64,000 nt of DNA from the NCBI GenBank assembly GCA_964019165.1, contig OZ025283.1, positions 875,501 through 939,500 on the forward strand, in the 5' to 3' direction. A model generated the notes under the pieces. That model saw only the letters and a program-made list of their open reading frames with translations. It made no database searches and was not told the origin of the DNA. Made by a program: the position numbers and the translations under genes. The stretch is from Mastigias papua (taxonomy: Eukaryota; Cnidaria; Scyphozoa; Rhizostomeae; Mastigiidae). Below are positions 45,736 to 55,683 of this stretch, in pieces; positions within the stretch are counted from its first letter, which is position 1; every line of letters starts with the position of its first letter.

Positions 45736-46011
45736 AAGAATACAACCTATTTGTGTACAAGTACATGTAAATATAGCTATCCTCAGTTTCATATGATGTC
45801 AGTTATAGTCAACATCAACTAAACAAGTTTCCTATCATGGACTATGAGTTCGTGGGCATCCATCTTCACAGTGAGTATGGAATACATTCTCATATTTTTA
45901 GAATATATTCTTAAGAGACATAGTAACCATCAACATGGACTAACTTTCTATGTCCGTTTTAGTGGACTGTGTTACCATCATCACCACATATACTGCTTGA
46001 TTGTAGAGCAC
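45736..46011. other. no gene seen
   Basis: Spacer between two non-autonomous elements. Confidence 0.4.
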
Positions 46012-46433
46012 TAAGGCCCTGTCTACATGACTACGTTTTCACAAACTTGCATGTTCCGTTAAATGAAAACAGATAAAAAGTTTTCCTTCTACACAAACGT
46101 TTTCACTTTGTCTAGCCCGTATACATGAAAATGATGAAAACGCAAAAATCTGTGCAGGCGCATGTTTTCAATGAGCATAGCCAAGCCACAGAACACAGAG
46201 GCCACCAAAACGTGTTGTTGGTGTTGAATCGTTTTCAGAAACTGTTCGGCCGTCTACACAGAAACAAAGCATTTTCAAACAGTTGCGTTTTCAAATAAGT
46301 CCACTGTGGAAAGCGTTTTCAAAAAGTTACATTTTCATTCACAGACATTCCGTTGTCATGTAGACAGTAAGCTAAAGCGCAAAAATAAAGGTGCGTTTTC
46401 ATCTGAAAACGTACTCGTGCAGACGGGGTCTAA
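46012..46433. mobile_element. PIF/Harbinger-type MITE with TAA target duplication
   Basis: Element 46,015-46,430 (416 bp) starts GGCCCTGTCTACATGACTAC and ends with an imperfect inverted copy finishing GCAGACGGGGTC. It is flanked by TAA at 46,012-46,014 and 46,431-46,433. A GG(S)CCTGTCTAC-type terminus with a TWA duplication is the Harbinger signature. The interior is rich in CGTTTTCA/TGAAAACG motifs. Non-coding; would need a Harbinger transposase in trans. Confidence 0.8.
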
Positions 46434-47460
46434 AACTCAAAGATAACTGATGTCAGATGAACTACTAACTGTCAGGGTAGTTAATAGCAGACAGTATTTC
46501 TCGATGAAGCGTGACATAAACTAAAAAAGTAGAAAGTGGTTCTATCATACCTTGCTAAAACCACCGTTCCGACCAAGATTGCAGATTTGCAACTCTGCAT
46601 TCTAGAGCCAACAGAGAGGAGCAGGCACTGGGTATGCATTGTCAACAGGCCGCACTAGCTCTAGGCCTCACTAACAGTGCTGTTGTCCTTGTGCTGTCAA
46701 TCGGAAACTGTCTAACATCATCTGTGTAGCCTCTAAGTGCCATACCATAGTAATGTTGCAGTGTGTTTATGGCTTTATCCATTAATCTACCTCTATCGGG
46801 TATTCATTTACCATCTGATAACTTAGCTCCTTTTACAGTTTTTCTTAGATTTTGGCACTAGGAACCAACTCTCCTTCGGACTTGTCCAATGCACTAAGTT
46901 TTCTAATTGAAATGTCATTTACTTATGGTTCGGAAGTCTCAACCTCTTGGAAAGAGGAAGAAACACCATCTTCAATGTATTCCACGTATTTCACTTATGC
47001 TTTTCAATGGGTCTTTGAAAGATGTATATTGCACTTAAACTTTCCATTTCACCAGATGACTTTGTGTGGTTAGTCATGCACACATGATTGGCTGCCCACT
47101 TTTTGTATGCTGGTTGATCTGTTTTCTCTGACCACTGTTGGCAAGATTTACAGAATGTAGATATGACAGCTACATGCTAGCATTTACCAATTTTGCTTGA
47201 AATGACAGTTATAACACCATTTAATGAAGAATGCCCACACTTCTGCCAAGTCCCATCAACAGATACTTGACAGTCCTTATTTTCAGAGGTCTGCTCTGAC
47301 AACTGATGTAACTCTTTGCTGGCAGTTTGCAAGCTCTCTTCTCCCTCAGATTCACAAGCTTGTGAAGGACATTATTCATATGTTTGTATGTATTTTTGCC
47401 ATGGGAGGGGGTAACTTCATACAATTGCTAAATGTTGACATTGCCCTGTAGCCCTTTCCA
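46434..47460 (-). pseudogene. MULE transposase, most complete copy
   Basis: Blocks in order on the minus strand: MKLPPPMAKIHTN; DCQVSVDGTWQKCGHSSLNG with VITVISSKIGKC (first Asp); NHVCMTNHTKSSGEME; YIGDGDSSSF in a shifted frame (second Asp present as DGDS); and DKAINTLQHYYGMALRGYTD near 46,770. A stop after IGKC, several frameshifts and decay of the HVqKR block make it a pseudogene. It is the best of the three Mutator-like remnants here. The last readable block is near 46,740, and the 46,434-46,560 end is uncertain. Confidence 0.75.
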
Positions 47461-47596
47461 ATCTCCCTAACTGCAAATACCATTCTGATTTTGAGGGCAA
47501 TTGCTTGTTGGCTTGATTTATCTTGTCTCTATCTCTGTTTGTTAGAGTCAGGCACATATTTATACTCATATTCCTTGCCTTTTCTTTCATTATCTT

Positions 47597-48255
47597 TCAC
47601 CGTTGTGATATAAAATGGCTGCCCATATTTACATGCCTGGTATAGCACCAAGTCAATGCCATGGTGATCCTAATCAAGTGTCCCAAAACTGGGGAAAATG
47701 GAAGAAAGCCTTTTACTATTTTCTTGGAGCCTTGGGAATAACCAATGATGCCCGAAAAAAGGCCATGCTTCTTCACATGATCAGACTTAAAGACCAAGAG
47801 ATTTTTGAAACATTTTGCTTCAGGAAAACTGCCAAACGTTATATATCTGGCTCTTGAAAAGTCAGTTAAAACGATACCCTGAACGACAGGACATACCCAT
47901 AAACCAGAAAATACCAAGGTGAATAACTAATCTCCTGGGGGGACAGTGCAACTCAGTCTTGAAAGTACTTTTTTATTGACTATAAAGTGAAATCAAGCGA
48001 ATGATGTGCATACACATTCAACAGATCAAATACTTGTTTCATAATGGTTGAGATGCACAGGGCAGAGAGATTCTTGACACAGCTAATAAAGTGTGTTGGT
48101 TTGCGAAACTTCTTTGCCTGTTCTGTTGTGACTTTTTATTTTGCCACAGGTGCAGTCATGACCATTTTCAGATAATGGACAAAGCGGTTGAGTGTCTGTG
48201 TTGCAAAGAATGTGAAACACTTTTGGACAGCTTGCAGATAACATACTTTTTTTGG
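47597..48255 (+). pseudogene. Ty3/gypsy gag fragment
   Basis: ORF 47,615-47,857 has SQNWGKWKKAFYYFLGALGI and KKAMLLHMIRLKDQEIFETF, the usual 'W..W...F..yl.a.g....r..a.LLh..G....ei..tF' of gypsy gag. Downstream frames give DKAVECLCCKECETLL near 48,178-48,228, similar to the 'DkAi.iCra.E' block. No pol follows, so it is an isolated gag piece. Confidence 0.6.
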
Positions 48256-48833
48256 GGAAGAGAACTGTTCTACTAGCATTACGAATCACAACAGTGTCCA
48301 GAGTGTTTGCCTTGACCTATGTGTTTTGCAAGTGGCATGGCAAGGTTACAAAAAGTATCAGCATATTGCATATAGACTGTATAAAACATGGACTCATGGA
48401 TACGTTGGATAGCAAATTACAGTTGTGATACCCTCCTGTGCTGTTAGCTCTATCAGGGCATATTTCCCTTCACCTGGAAATGCATAACATTTTGAAGTTG
48501 TTGGTTTCTTACATCATGACCTCTAAACCATGCTCCAAACTGATACTTATGCTCACCAGTGTTCACTTTATATTTTTTCTGCTACTGTACAATAGACACA
48601 TGTCATTTATCAAATGGTTATCCTCATACATCCATTGTGTGCAATAGAGTTTCTACTTTTACTTTCGTCATAACATTAATGACAGTGTGTTTAGCAAGAG
48701 GAAGTTTTATGTTTTCTTTAACAGTTTCTGTATTAGATTAACTTCGGTTAACATTCAAGGTTGTTCATGTTTGGCTAGTAGTTAACAGAAAAATTGTAGA
48801 CTTACTATCAGGGCAAAGGACAACTTATACGAA
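48256..48833. other. no gene seen
   Basis: Non-coding spacer between the gag fragment and the Kolobok-like element. Confidence 0.4.
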
Positions 48834-48866
48834 TATACGAATATACGAATATACGAATATACGAAG
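48834..48866. repeat. ATACGAAT tandem repeat
   Basis: Four copies of the octamer ATACGAAT in a row, immediately downstream of the 3' end of the Kolobok-like transposase remnant. Confidence 0.9.
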
Positions 48867-48878
48867 CTACTTGTATGT

Positions 48879-50128
48879 TTAATTAAATCTACTTGTATGT
48901 TCTTCTACTGCAACCTTCTTGTTTGACATGTCACAGTTGACACATAGTGGAGGAGGTGACTTCATGTCTTGCTGATCATGAATATCTTTGTGGGAAATCA
49001 ATCTGGATACCAATGCAGTAAACTGTCTGTCAACATAATTGTAAGTGCACATAGTTGGACCCTTTCTACCAATGTACCCACCCTTCTTTTGCAATGGTAA
49101 AGTCAGGCTATCTTTTGTTCTTCTGGCATTGGCATCTTGCAGCATTTTGATTGTAATGCATGGCAGTCAAAAGTAATGTGGTTTTACACTGAAAAATGAA
49201 AATGGTACGTTCTGGGGGCAAAGTGCCTGTGGTATCCCTCAGCTTGTGATGTCTGACCAAATGCGGAGCTATTTGCAATGTCCTTTAATAATGTCTTGTC
49301 CAGAAGAATCTTGTCAAAAGCATCACAATGCTCAGAGTCAGGGGTAGACCATGATGTGTTATGTATAGTTTCTGGTGATACCATCTGGTGTGAACACCTT
49401 GGATATGGATTCCCATGACTCTCATGCTTGTTCTGAACATGCCTGATTAGAGATTACCATTTTCCTTTAATGAGGTTCTTATCATCTATCTCTGTAGACA
49501 TGACTGACCAGTATTATTTGTTGGCTAGAGACTTAGTCTGGTCTCCCACGGGTTCAAATCCATTCCTCTCAGACAACAATGTCAGTTTCTTCTTAATGGA
49601 CTGGGCAATGTGCCAATAATCAAGTGATGTTTAACACCTTGCCAAGTCTGTTTCCACCATGCTGTGACTTGCCTGCGATGATCTGTCACAAATGCTCTAA
49701 CCCTCACTTGAAATCTATCATATAATTGAATTAGCAGAATGTCCCATGCTATGACGCCTTCCACCCCCTCCAAGTAACAAACCTTCTTCTGTTGCACCTT
49801 GCAACAACTCCTGCTGCTGTGAATTCCAAAGTGTGGTCACAACATAATGCATATGGTTAGTCTGCCGTCAAAAAAATGATCTTGGATATCGACAGGCAAT
49901 GTGTATACTTTTGACCAACCTAAATGATGTGCTTGTAAGATTACAAGAGAAAAGTATGGCTCCACTCAGTAATATATGACCAACAGCATATCCCCTTATT
50001 TTTGACTGACTGCACCATTCCCACATGGATTTGCAATGTGAACACTGGACTACAGTAACTGACTTGCTGCCTTTCAAACCAGACATGACAGTGACAGCAG
50101 AGGATGAACAAAAATGGCATATTGACAA
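48879..50128 (-). pseudogene. Kolobok-like transposase remnant
   Basis: The minus-strand reading starts with two CX2C pairs (MSICHFC; VVQCSHCKSMWEWCSQ) and GHILLSGAILFSCNLTSTSF, which matches the 'C..C...W.SQP...G...LsaaIlfsG' start of this family. It continues with VRAFVTDHRRQVTAWW, a 'H.D.WHiaqSikKKL' block in shifted frame, then ORF 49,384-49,184 (CDAFDKILLDKTLLKDIANS) and ORF 49,145-48,879. Several stops. I assign Kolobok (THAP-associated) from remembered family features. A related DDE superfamily is possible. Confidence 0.55.
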
Positions 50129-51023
50129 CAGTAGCAGTTGGTTGTGAAAAACCGTGTATTTAGTCTCTTTTTGAGGCCTAAAATTATCTCAGAAGGGCTC
50201 CATTTGTCTAAACTTTGGACCTGTATCTTCATCACCTTACTAATTTTCTAGATTGTTTTTGGGTCATAATCACTGTCTGAATCATCATTGGTGCTAAGTT
50301 CATCATTATCACTATTAACATCATCCACTGCATCATCAGTGTCTTACATGTTCTGTGTTAGATTTCCTACAGAGTCATATTTTCTTTTTTGTTTTACAGA
50401 GAGGATGATTCAGGCACCATATCCAATGGTGCTTGTAAGCCAACTGTCTTTTGGTCTGTTTTGGTGGCATCTTGCTTGACTTTCTTTATCTGAGTGAATT
50501 TACTTAGTAACTTCTTGAACTTGTAATTGGTCAGTTTGTGTAGCTCTTGAAATCTTGTTACTACCATGTTTGCTATCTGCTGTCCAGTTTTGCTCAGTAT
50601 GATTAATTTTTGCATCTTGACTATTACCCTCATACTTACCCTTCAATGTTTCTTCTGGTCCTCATGCCCTTTCTATTTTACTGAATGCTAATCTGGATGT
50701 TTTATGTGTGAACGTGTCCTGCAAATGGATTGTTGGCACAGCAGTTTTTCTGTTCAGTGGAAGTCTGAATAAAGTGCAAAATTCAAAACCACAGAATACA
50801 GAAGCGATGAATTTGACTTTTTCTGTACTATTGGGCCATCCTGAGAAATATCCCCAATTAAAATTCAAGTAGAAGTTCTAACTTACCTCTTATCACATCC
50901 AGCATTGAACTGAGTAAGGCTGCTGACGCATTCAGATGTGACCTCACTTGGGCATTGGTCAAATCGACAAAAATTTGCGAGAAATAATTGTGACAAAAAT
51001 GCTTGGATACCTGCGCTAGGCTG
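50129..51023 (-). other. possible N-terminal part of the Kolobok-like element
   Basis: ORF 50,633-50,394 is lysine-rich and helical. ORF 50,868-50,662 contains PLNRKTAVPTI, which resembles the C-terminal 'L...AVPTI' end of a THAP zinc finger, the usual N-terminal domain of Kolobok-type transposases. The Cys/His ligands of THAP could not be traced, so this is tentative. Confidence 0.3.
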
Positions 51024-51591
51024 TAGGGCTTTGTGACTCTTCTTCAACTTCAATGTCCAATGGGGAACATGCAGCTTCGATGTGCCGCAGCGTTAGTCTT
51101 TCCACGGCTAATGTGCAACTTCATTTTGACTGACACGGGGCAAGTGGTGGTAGGGGAGTCTGCATTATGTCCCACTGCCTAAGAGAGTAAAAATCTCTTC
51201 CATGATACTGCCATGGACATTGAGGGCACCATCACTATGAAGGCTTGATATAGATTATATATACAAATCCATTGATTGTCAATAGCATGGTGGGAGCACT
51301 GGTAGGGTAGGGCTTTGTGACTCTTCTTCAACTTCAATGTCCAATAGGGACCATGCAGCTTCGATGTGCCACAGCGTTAGTCTTTCCACGGCTAATGTGC
51401 AACTTCATTTTGACTGACACTGGGGGCAATTGGTGGTAGGGGAGTCTGCATTACATCCCAATGCCTAAGAGAGTAAAAATCTCTTTCATGATACTGCCAT
51501 GGACATTGAGGGCACCATCACTATGAAGGCTTTACATTAGATTAAATATACAAATCCATTGATTGTCAATAGCATGGTGGGAGCACTGGTA
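51024..51591. repeat. 284-bp tandem duplication (two copies)
   Basis: Copy 1 at 51,024-51,307 and copy 2 at 51,308-51,591 begin TAGGGCTTTGTGACTC and end GTGGGAGCACTGG, with scattered differences and small indels. A simple local duplication of non-coding sequence. No ORF spans both copies. Confidence 0.9.
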
Positions 51592-52344
51592 TCTTGTAAT
51601 GGAATATGTTGAAGCCTTTTTGAGAAATGATAAACTAGAATCAACATGGAAGTGTTACCAGAGGTGGATGCAGGATAAAATGCACTTATAACAGCATAAA
51701 AACAAATAATATTAGAATCGACTAATAGCCCAAAGGATCCGATTGTCCAAGCAAGAATGAACACATGTTCAATGTCACTTGGTCTTGAGTCGTTGTCGTC
51801 TTCTTCATCTTTATTGTCATCTCATTGTTCTTCATTATCTTCCAGTAATTCACGGTTCCATCCATACATTATCAAAGTACATCTTGCTTCAACTCTCATA
51901 CACCAAACAATGACTCCAATCAACAAATTAAAACCCATAAAACAACAACAAATAGAGAAAACAGCCTCAGCCACCAGCCATCAACCCCCGCTTGGAAAAA
52001 ATAAAAGAAAAATAAAAAGGATAAATAAAGTGAAAACAAGGCAGCACCATAAATTCTTACAAGGACCACTTGATTTACACTGAATTAATTCTACCTTGTA
52101 GAGTTCTGGTAGTAGATCCATAGTAATGGCATTCACTAAATATATACGACTAAGGCACACTAATCCTATTTGTTTTTGAGGGATATGTGATAACACCATT
52201 ATAGATAGGTGAGCCGTTTGATAAAAGATATGTGATGACATGTTTCTATGGCAAACAATTGGTCTGACATGTGCCAGAAAGATGTGTTACATGCTTTTCT
52301 ATGAGAAAGAGCTGCAGAGTTTTACAATTAACTCCCCAGTGACA
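51592..52344. other. no gene recognised
   Basis: Non-coding, with an A-rich stretch at 51,990-52,040. Short ORFs on both strands lack motifs. Confidence 0.4.
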
Positions 52345-53190
52345 TCAATGTGGAAGAACTGAAGACAGCTCTAATAAAACAAATTTCACCATCTGAAGCA
52401 AGGAGGTTATATTATTCAGACCTGTTATAGCTTTTTCCACAGTTGTCCATTCGTTTTTAAAGCCCAAGCATTTTGCATACTTTGTAGCACAAGTGATTAT
52501 GAAAACAGTTTTCAATTGCATTTTGTGACAAATTTCCAGCACAGAAAGTCAGTTCACCATCTTCTAATAAAACTGTACTTGCAATTTCTGGATGACACAA
52601 TTCATTATCTACACCGTTCAGATCAACTACTCTACAGTCTTTATTGGTCACTTCATATGAGAAATGCATGACTTTTCCGCTCCATTCTGCTTTTTCAATA
52701 CTCACTAGGTGCTCATCAGATCTGGCTTGTTCCATAAATGCTGCATTGTTAGATTATTTTTCAAATGTGCCTGGTATACACTCTTCTACAGTGATTGGTG
52801 TAGCATTAAGTGTAGCACAGACACAAGAAGCATTAAAACCTATACTTTTTAATAGTTGAAGCATTTTCTGAATGCATAGGGGACTTTTCTTGTGCATTTC
52901 TGACTGATGCTTCTTACAGCAGATTGTATTTGAACCTGTTGACTTGTGTGCTGTGTATTGGTTAAGGTTAACTGCAGCTTCTAGATCAGCAAGTGTCACT
53001 ACTTTCACTTTCTTGATTACCCCCTTCTTTGGGTACTCTACATGTTGTGTTGTGGCAATGTATGCAATTCATCATCTTCCATATCCGAAGAGAACGTGCT
53101 CTTTAAAATGTGAACAGCAGTAAGAACATCAAATCCTTTGCATAGCATTACAGATGATTGCCCTGCCACACATCTATCAGGAGGAGCCAT
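52345..53190 (-). pseudogene. unrecognised coding relic (minus strand)
   Basis: Consecutive minus-strand ORFs read as one decayed protein: MAPPDRCVAGQSSVMLCKGF near 53,190; EDDELHTLPQHNM; KVVTLADLEAAVNLNQYTAH; SPLCIQKMLQLLKSIGFNAS; then ARSDEHLVSIEKAEWSGKVM and LTFCAGNLSQNAIENCFHNH to 52,345. Composition and Cys/His spacing look protein-like rather than random, but I do not recognise the family. Could be part of another transposon or a host pseudogene. Confidence 0.35.
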
Positions 53191-53690
53191 TATGTTGAAA
53201 TACATGTCTGGACTTTGTCATTTGTGGCCATCCCTCTTTGGTTGATACTTCAAACCTTGAAGTATCCTCGTGCAACTCACTTCAATAGAGGTGTACAGAT
53301 TGATTGTTTAGTCAAAGTGATCACATGAGGGCCGCATTGTCTTGTATCACACGTGCTCAGCCATATCTGAAGTGATCACATGAACATCTGCTGTTCTCAA
53401 CTGTGACTGGATGGCTAAGAGTATCTATTTTTAGCTGACCCAGTCCCCTGAGATAAGCTGCGTTTCAACTCTGTTGAGTTACTTTAAATCACATCATTTC
53501 TAAACATAGTTCTAGCAATTTTCTGAGAAAAAGGGCAGGGGTCTGAACCCCCAGGACCCCCCCCATAGTTGCGCACCTGGTAATGGTGGTTATGAAACAA
53601 CAAACACTAGCCCTAACCCTCCCCTACTGCTAACAGAAACCCTAACGCTATGGGGATAATCTGGTAGCATATGTACAGATGAAGAGTCTT
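53191..53690. other. no gene seen
   Basis: Non-coding, with a C-rich patch near 53,555-53,570. Confidence 0.4.
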
Positions 53691-53822
53691 TTGGAAGTCG
53701 AAATCATTGGCATCACTAATATTAGCTCTTATTCTTAAAATACTCGGAAGGAAATAAGAATATGATCCAAGTATTTCAAGAATAAGAGCTAATTTAGTGA
53801 TGCCAATGATTTCCACTTCCAA
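53691..53822. repeat. inverted repeat, 57-bp arms
   Basis: TTGGAAGTCGAAATCATTGG at 53,691 is answered by CCAATGATTTCCACTTCCAA ending at 53,822. Arms include CTTATTCTT/AAGAATAAG and are separated by about 15 bases. A hairpin or small foldback element just outside the Harbinger end. Confidence 0.8.
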
Positions 53823-53901
53823 CAGACTACTATCTTGGAGGTCAAAAAGCAGATTAGGAAATTAAAGCCAAAAAGGCAACTCCATATGGTAGAGTTCCAG
53901 C

Positions 53902-54155
53902 TAAAGGGCATCGCACATGTACGTGACAAGCAACAGGTTTCGAGCAACACGACAAAAAGCAAGAGACAAGCGACAGCCGCTTGCTCGCACATGTTAGCGA
54001 CAGCTTGCGAAATACGCTTTTCTTGTCTAAGCTTGAGTTACACAAAATGGCTATGTCTAGAGACTTTTTTGAAAGCGAGCTGTCTTCAGACGAGGAAGTA
54101 GAACTGGGAGCAATATTAGCAGCTACAGCTATTATATTTAGTAAGCGCACGAGGC
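53902..54155 (+). mobile_element. PIF/Harbinger element 5' part, interrupted by gypsy insertion
   Basis: A TAA followed by AGGGCATCGCACATGTACG at 53,902-53,923 looks like a target duplication plus Harbinger-type terminus. GCGACA-rich sequence follows, then ATG at 54,047 (MAMSRDFFESELSSDEEVEL) opening the transposase gene. At 54,155 the coding sequence is cut by the gypsy LTR and resumes at 59,379. No 3' end of the element is present, because the R2-group LINE fragment takes over near 59,480. Confidence 0.7.
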
Positions 54156-54625
54156 TGTAGCAATTACATTTTTAGTTACTTTATCTTCCACTCCATTCAT
54201 TCATTCATTGCGTGTTTTTTTTTCTACAACTCATTGCCATCACTTCCTCTCCGCTAACACTAAACTAACATCACACTAACATTCTATTGCGTCATAACAC
54301 CGTGCCCTTTTGTTAGGCCTATTTTTATACTAACTTTCCCTCAACACATTGTCTAGCCTTTCCTTTACCACATCGATTTTTGTTATTCCATCTTTATACG
54401 TAATTCCGGGGAGCAAATGTATATACCAATTCAAGTTGTAAAATAGTCAGTTGAATTTCTATCTTGGCGAAGAAACACACACAAAATACAATTTGCGTGT
54501 AGCTTATTGTCTCCAGTCTACAACGACGAGAGAAAAGAAAAGAAATACAGTGGTGAGACCGTTCAATTAATATAGTATAAAACTTCATTAGTAATTCAAA
54601 TATTCAAACAAAGAGAATTACTAAA
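54156..54625 (+). repeat. 5' LTR of the gypsy element
   Basis: Begins TGTAGCAATTAC and ends GAATTACTAAA (near-inverted TGTAG/CTAAA ends). Contains candidate TATA-like ATAGTATAAAAC near 54,573. Confidence 0.95.
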
Positions 54626-54645
54626 GTGGTGACCGAGCCTACGAA
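54626..54645 (+). promoter_or_regulatory. primer binding site of the gypsy element
   Basis: GTGGTGACCGAGCCTACG immediately follows the 5' LTR. TGGTGACC is the usual start of a tRNA-complementary site; CsRn1-type elements are known to use tRNA-Trp, which this resembles but does not prove. Confidence 0.65.
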
Positions 54646-54756
54646 CTACTACACAAGTTTCATTGTTTATTCACTGATTGTTTTGCTTGTATATTACTGT
54701 TTGTATTCGTACTTGCCGTCTTACACAACCGTTTTCATTGCCATTTCCACATCATC

Positions 54757-55683
54757 ATGCTTGATCCACCGACCATCGATAGTTCATCCTCTGCTGCTAC
54801 TGTCATTCTCCCACAACCTCAAGCTGTCCATGCCGTCTCGCTGAAATTACCACCTTTTTGGCCTAACGATCCTGTTGTCTGGTGTGCCCAAGTTGAAGCC
54901 CAGTTTCTCACTCGTAGTATTACCTCTCAATCCACGCAATTTTTGTATGTCATTGCCTCGTTGCAACCCGAAATTGCCCAAGAAATTCGAGACCTTTTGA
55001 TTTCTCCCCCTACTGAAACTCCCTACGATGTTTTGAAAGCTACACTCATCCGCCGTACTTCCGCTTCTGAACAAAAACGCCTACATCAATTGCTGATCGC
55101 CGAAGAACTCGGAGACCGCCAGCCCTCTCAACTCCTTCGCAAAATGCGTCAGCTTCTTGGTGACAATGTCCTCGAGGATGGTATTTTAAGGCAATTATTT
55201 TTGCAACGTTTACCTCAGAACATTCAGCTTATTCTTGCTTCGACACCTCAGACTGTCTCCCTTGAAGACCTTTCTCTGCTCGCTGACAAAATCCTTGAAG
55301 TTGCCTCGCCTCATCCGTCTGTTGCTGCTCTTACTCCACGTCTCCCACCACCAACCATGCATGAACATAACAACCAAATCGCTGCTTTGCAAGGCCAGAT
55401 TAATCAGTTAACTGCTCAACTTCAGGCCCTCTCTACTCAACTTGATTCATGTGATCAGCCTCGTTTTCGTGGACGTAGTCGCTCTCGTTCTCGCTTTTCT
55501 AGGCCTTCGTTTTCCCGTTCACCTAGCCGCACTCGTCTGTCTCCATACTGTTGGTATCATGAGCGTTTTGGCCCTGCCGCCCACAAATGCATCCCACCTT
55601 GTACTTTTCTCTCTGACGTACATACTCCAGTCTCTCACACTGCCACTCCACAACAGTCGGAAAACTTCACCGCCAGCCACTAG
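54757..55683 (+). CDS. gypsy gag with CHCC motif
   Basis: Intact 308-codon ORF. The capsid-like part reads KLPPFWPNDPVVWCAQVEAQ and KRLHQLLIAEELGDRQPSQL. A coiled coil follows (EHNNQIAALQGQINQLTAQL), then a serine/arginine-rich linker (RSRSRSRFSRPSFSRSPSR) and SPYCWYHERFGPAAHKC with a further Cys at IPPC, the C-H-C-C nucleocapsid variant of the CsRn1 group in place of CCHC. It forms particles around element RNA. Ends at TAG 55,681-55,683, with pol in the -1 frame. Confidence 0.9.
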   Translation: MLDPPTIDSSSSAATVILPQPQAVHAVSLKLPPFWPNDPVVWCAQVEAQFLTRSITSQSTQFLYVIASLQPEIAQEIRDLLISPPTETPYDVLKATLIRRTSASEQKRLHQLLIAEELGDRQPSQLLRKMRQLLGDNVLEDGILRQLFLQRLPQNIQLILASTPQTVSLEDLSLLADKILEVASPHPSVAALTPRLPPPTMHEHNNQIAALQGQINQLTAQLQALSTQLDSCDQPRFRGRSRSRSRFSRPSFSRSPSRTRLSPYCWYHERFGPAAHKCIPPCTFLSDVHTPVSHTATPQQSENFTASH

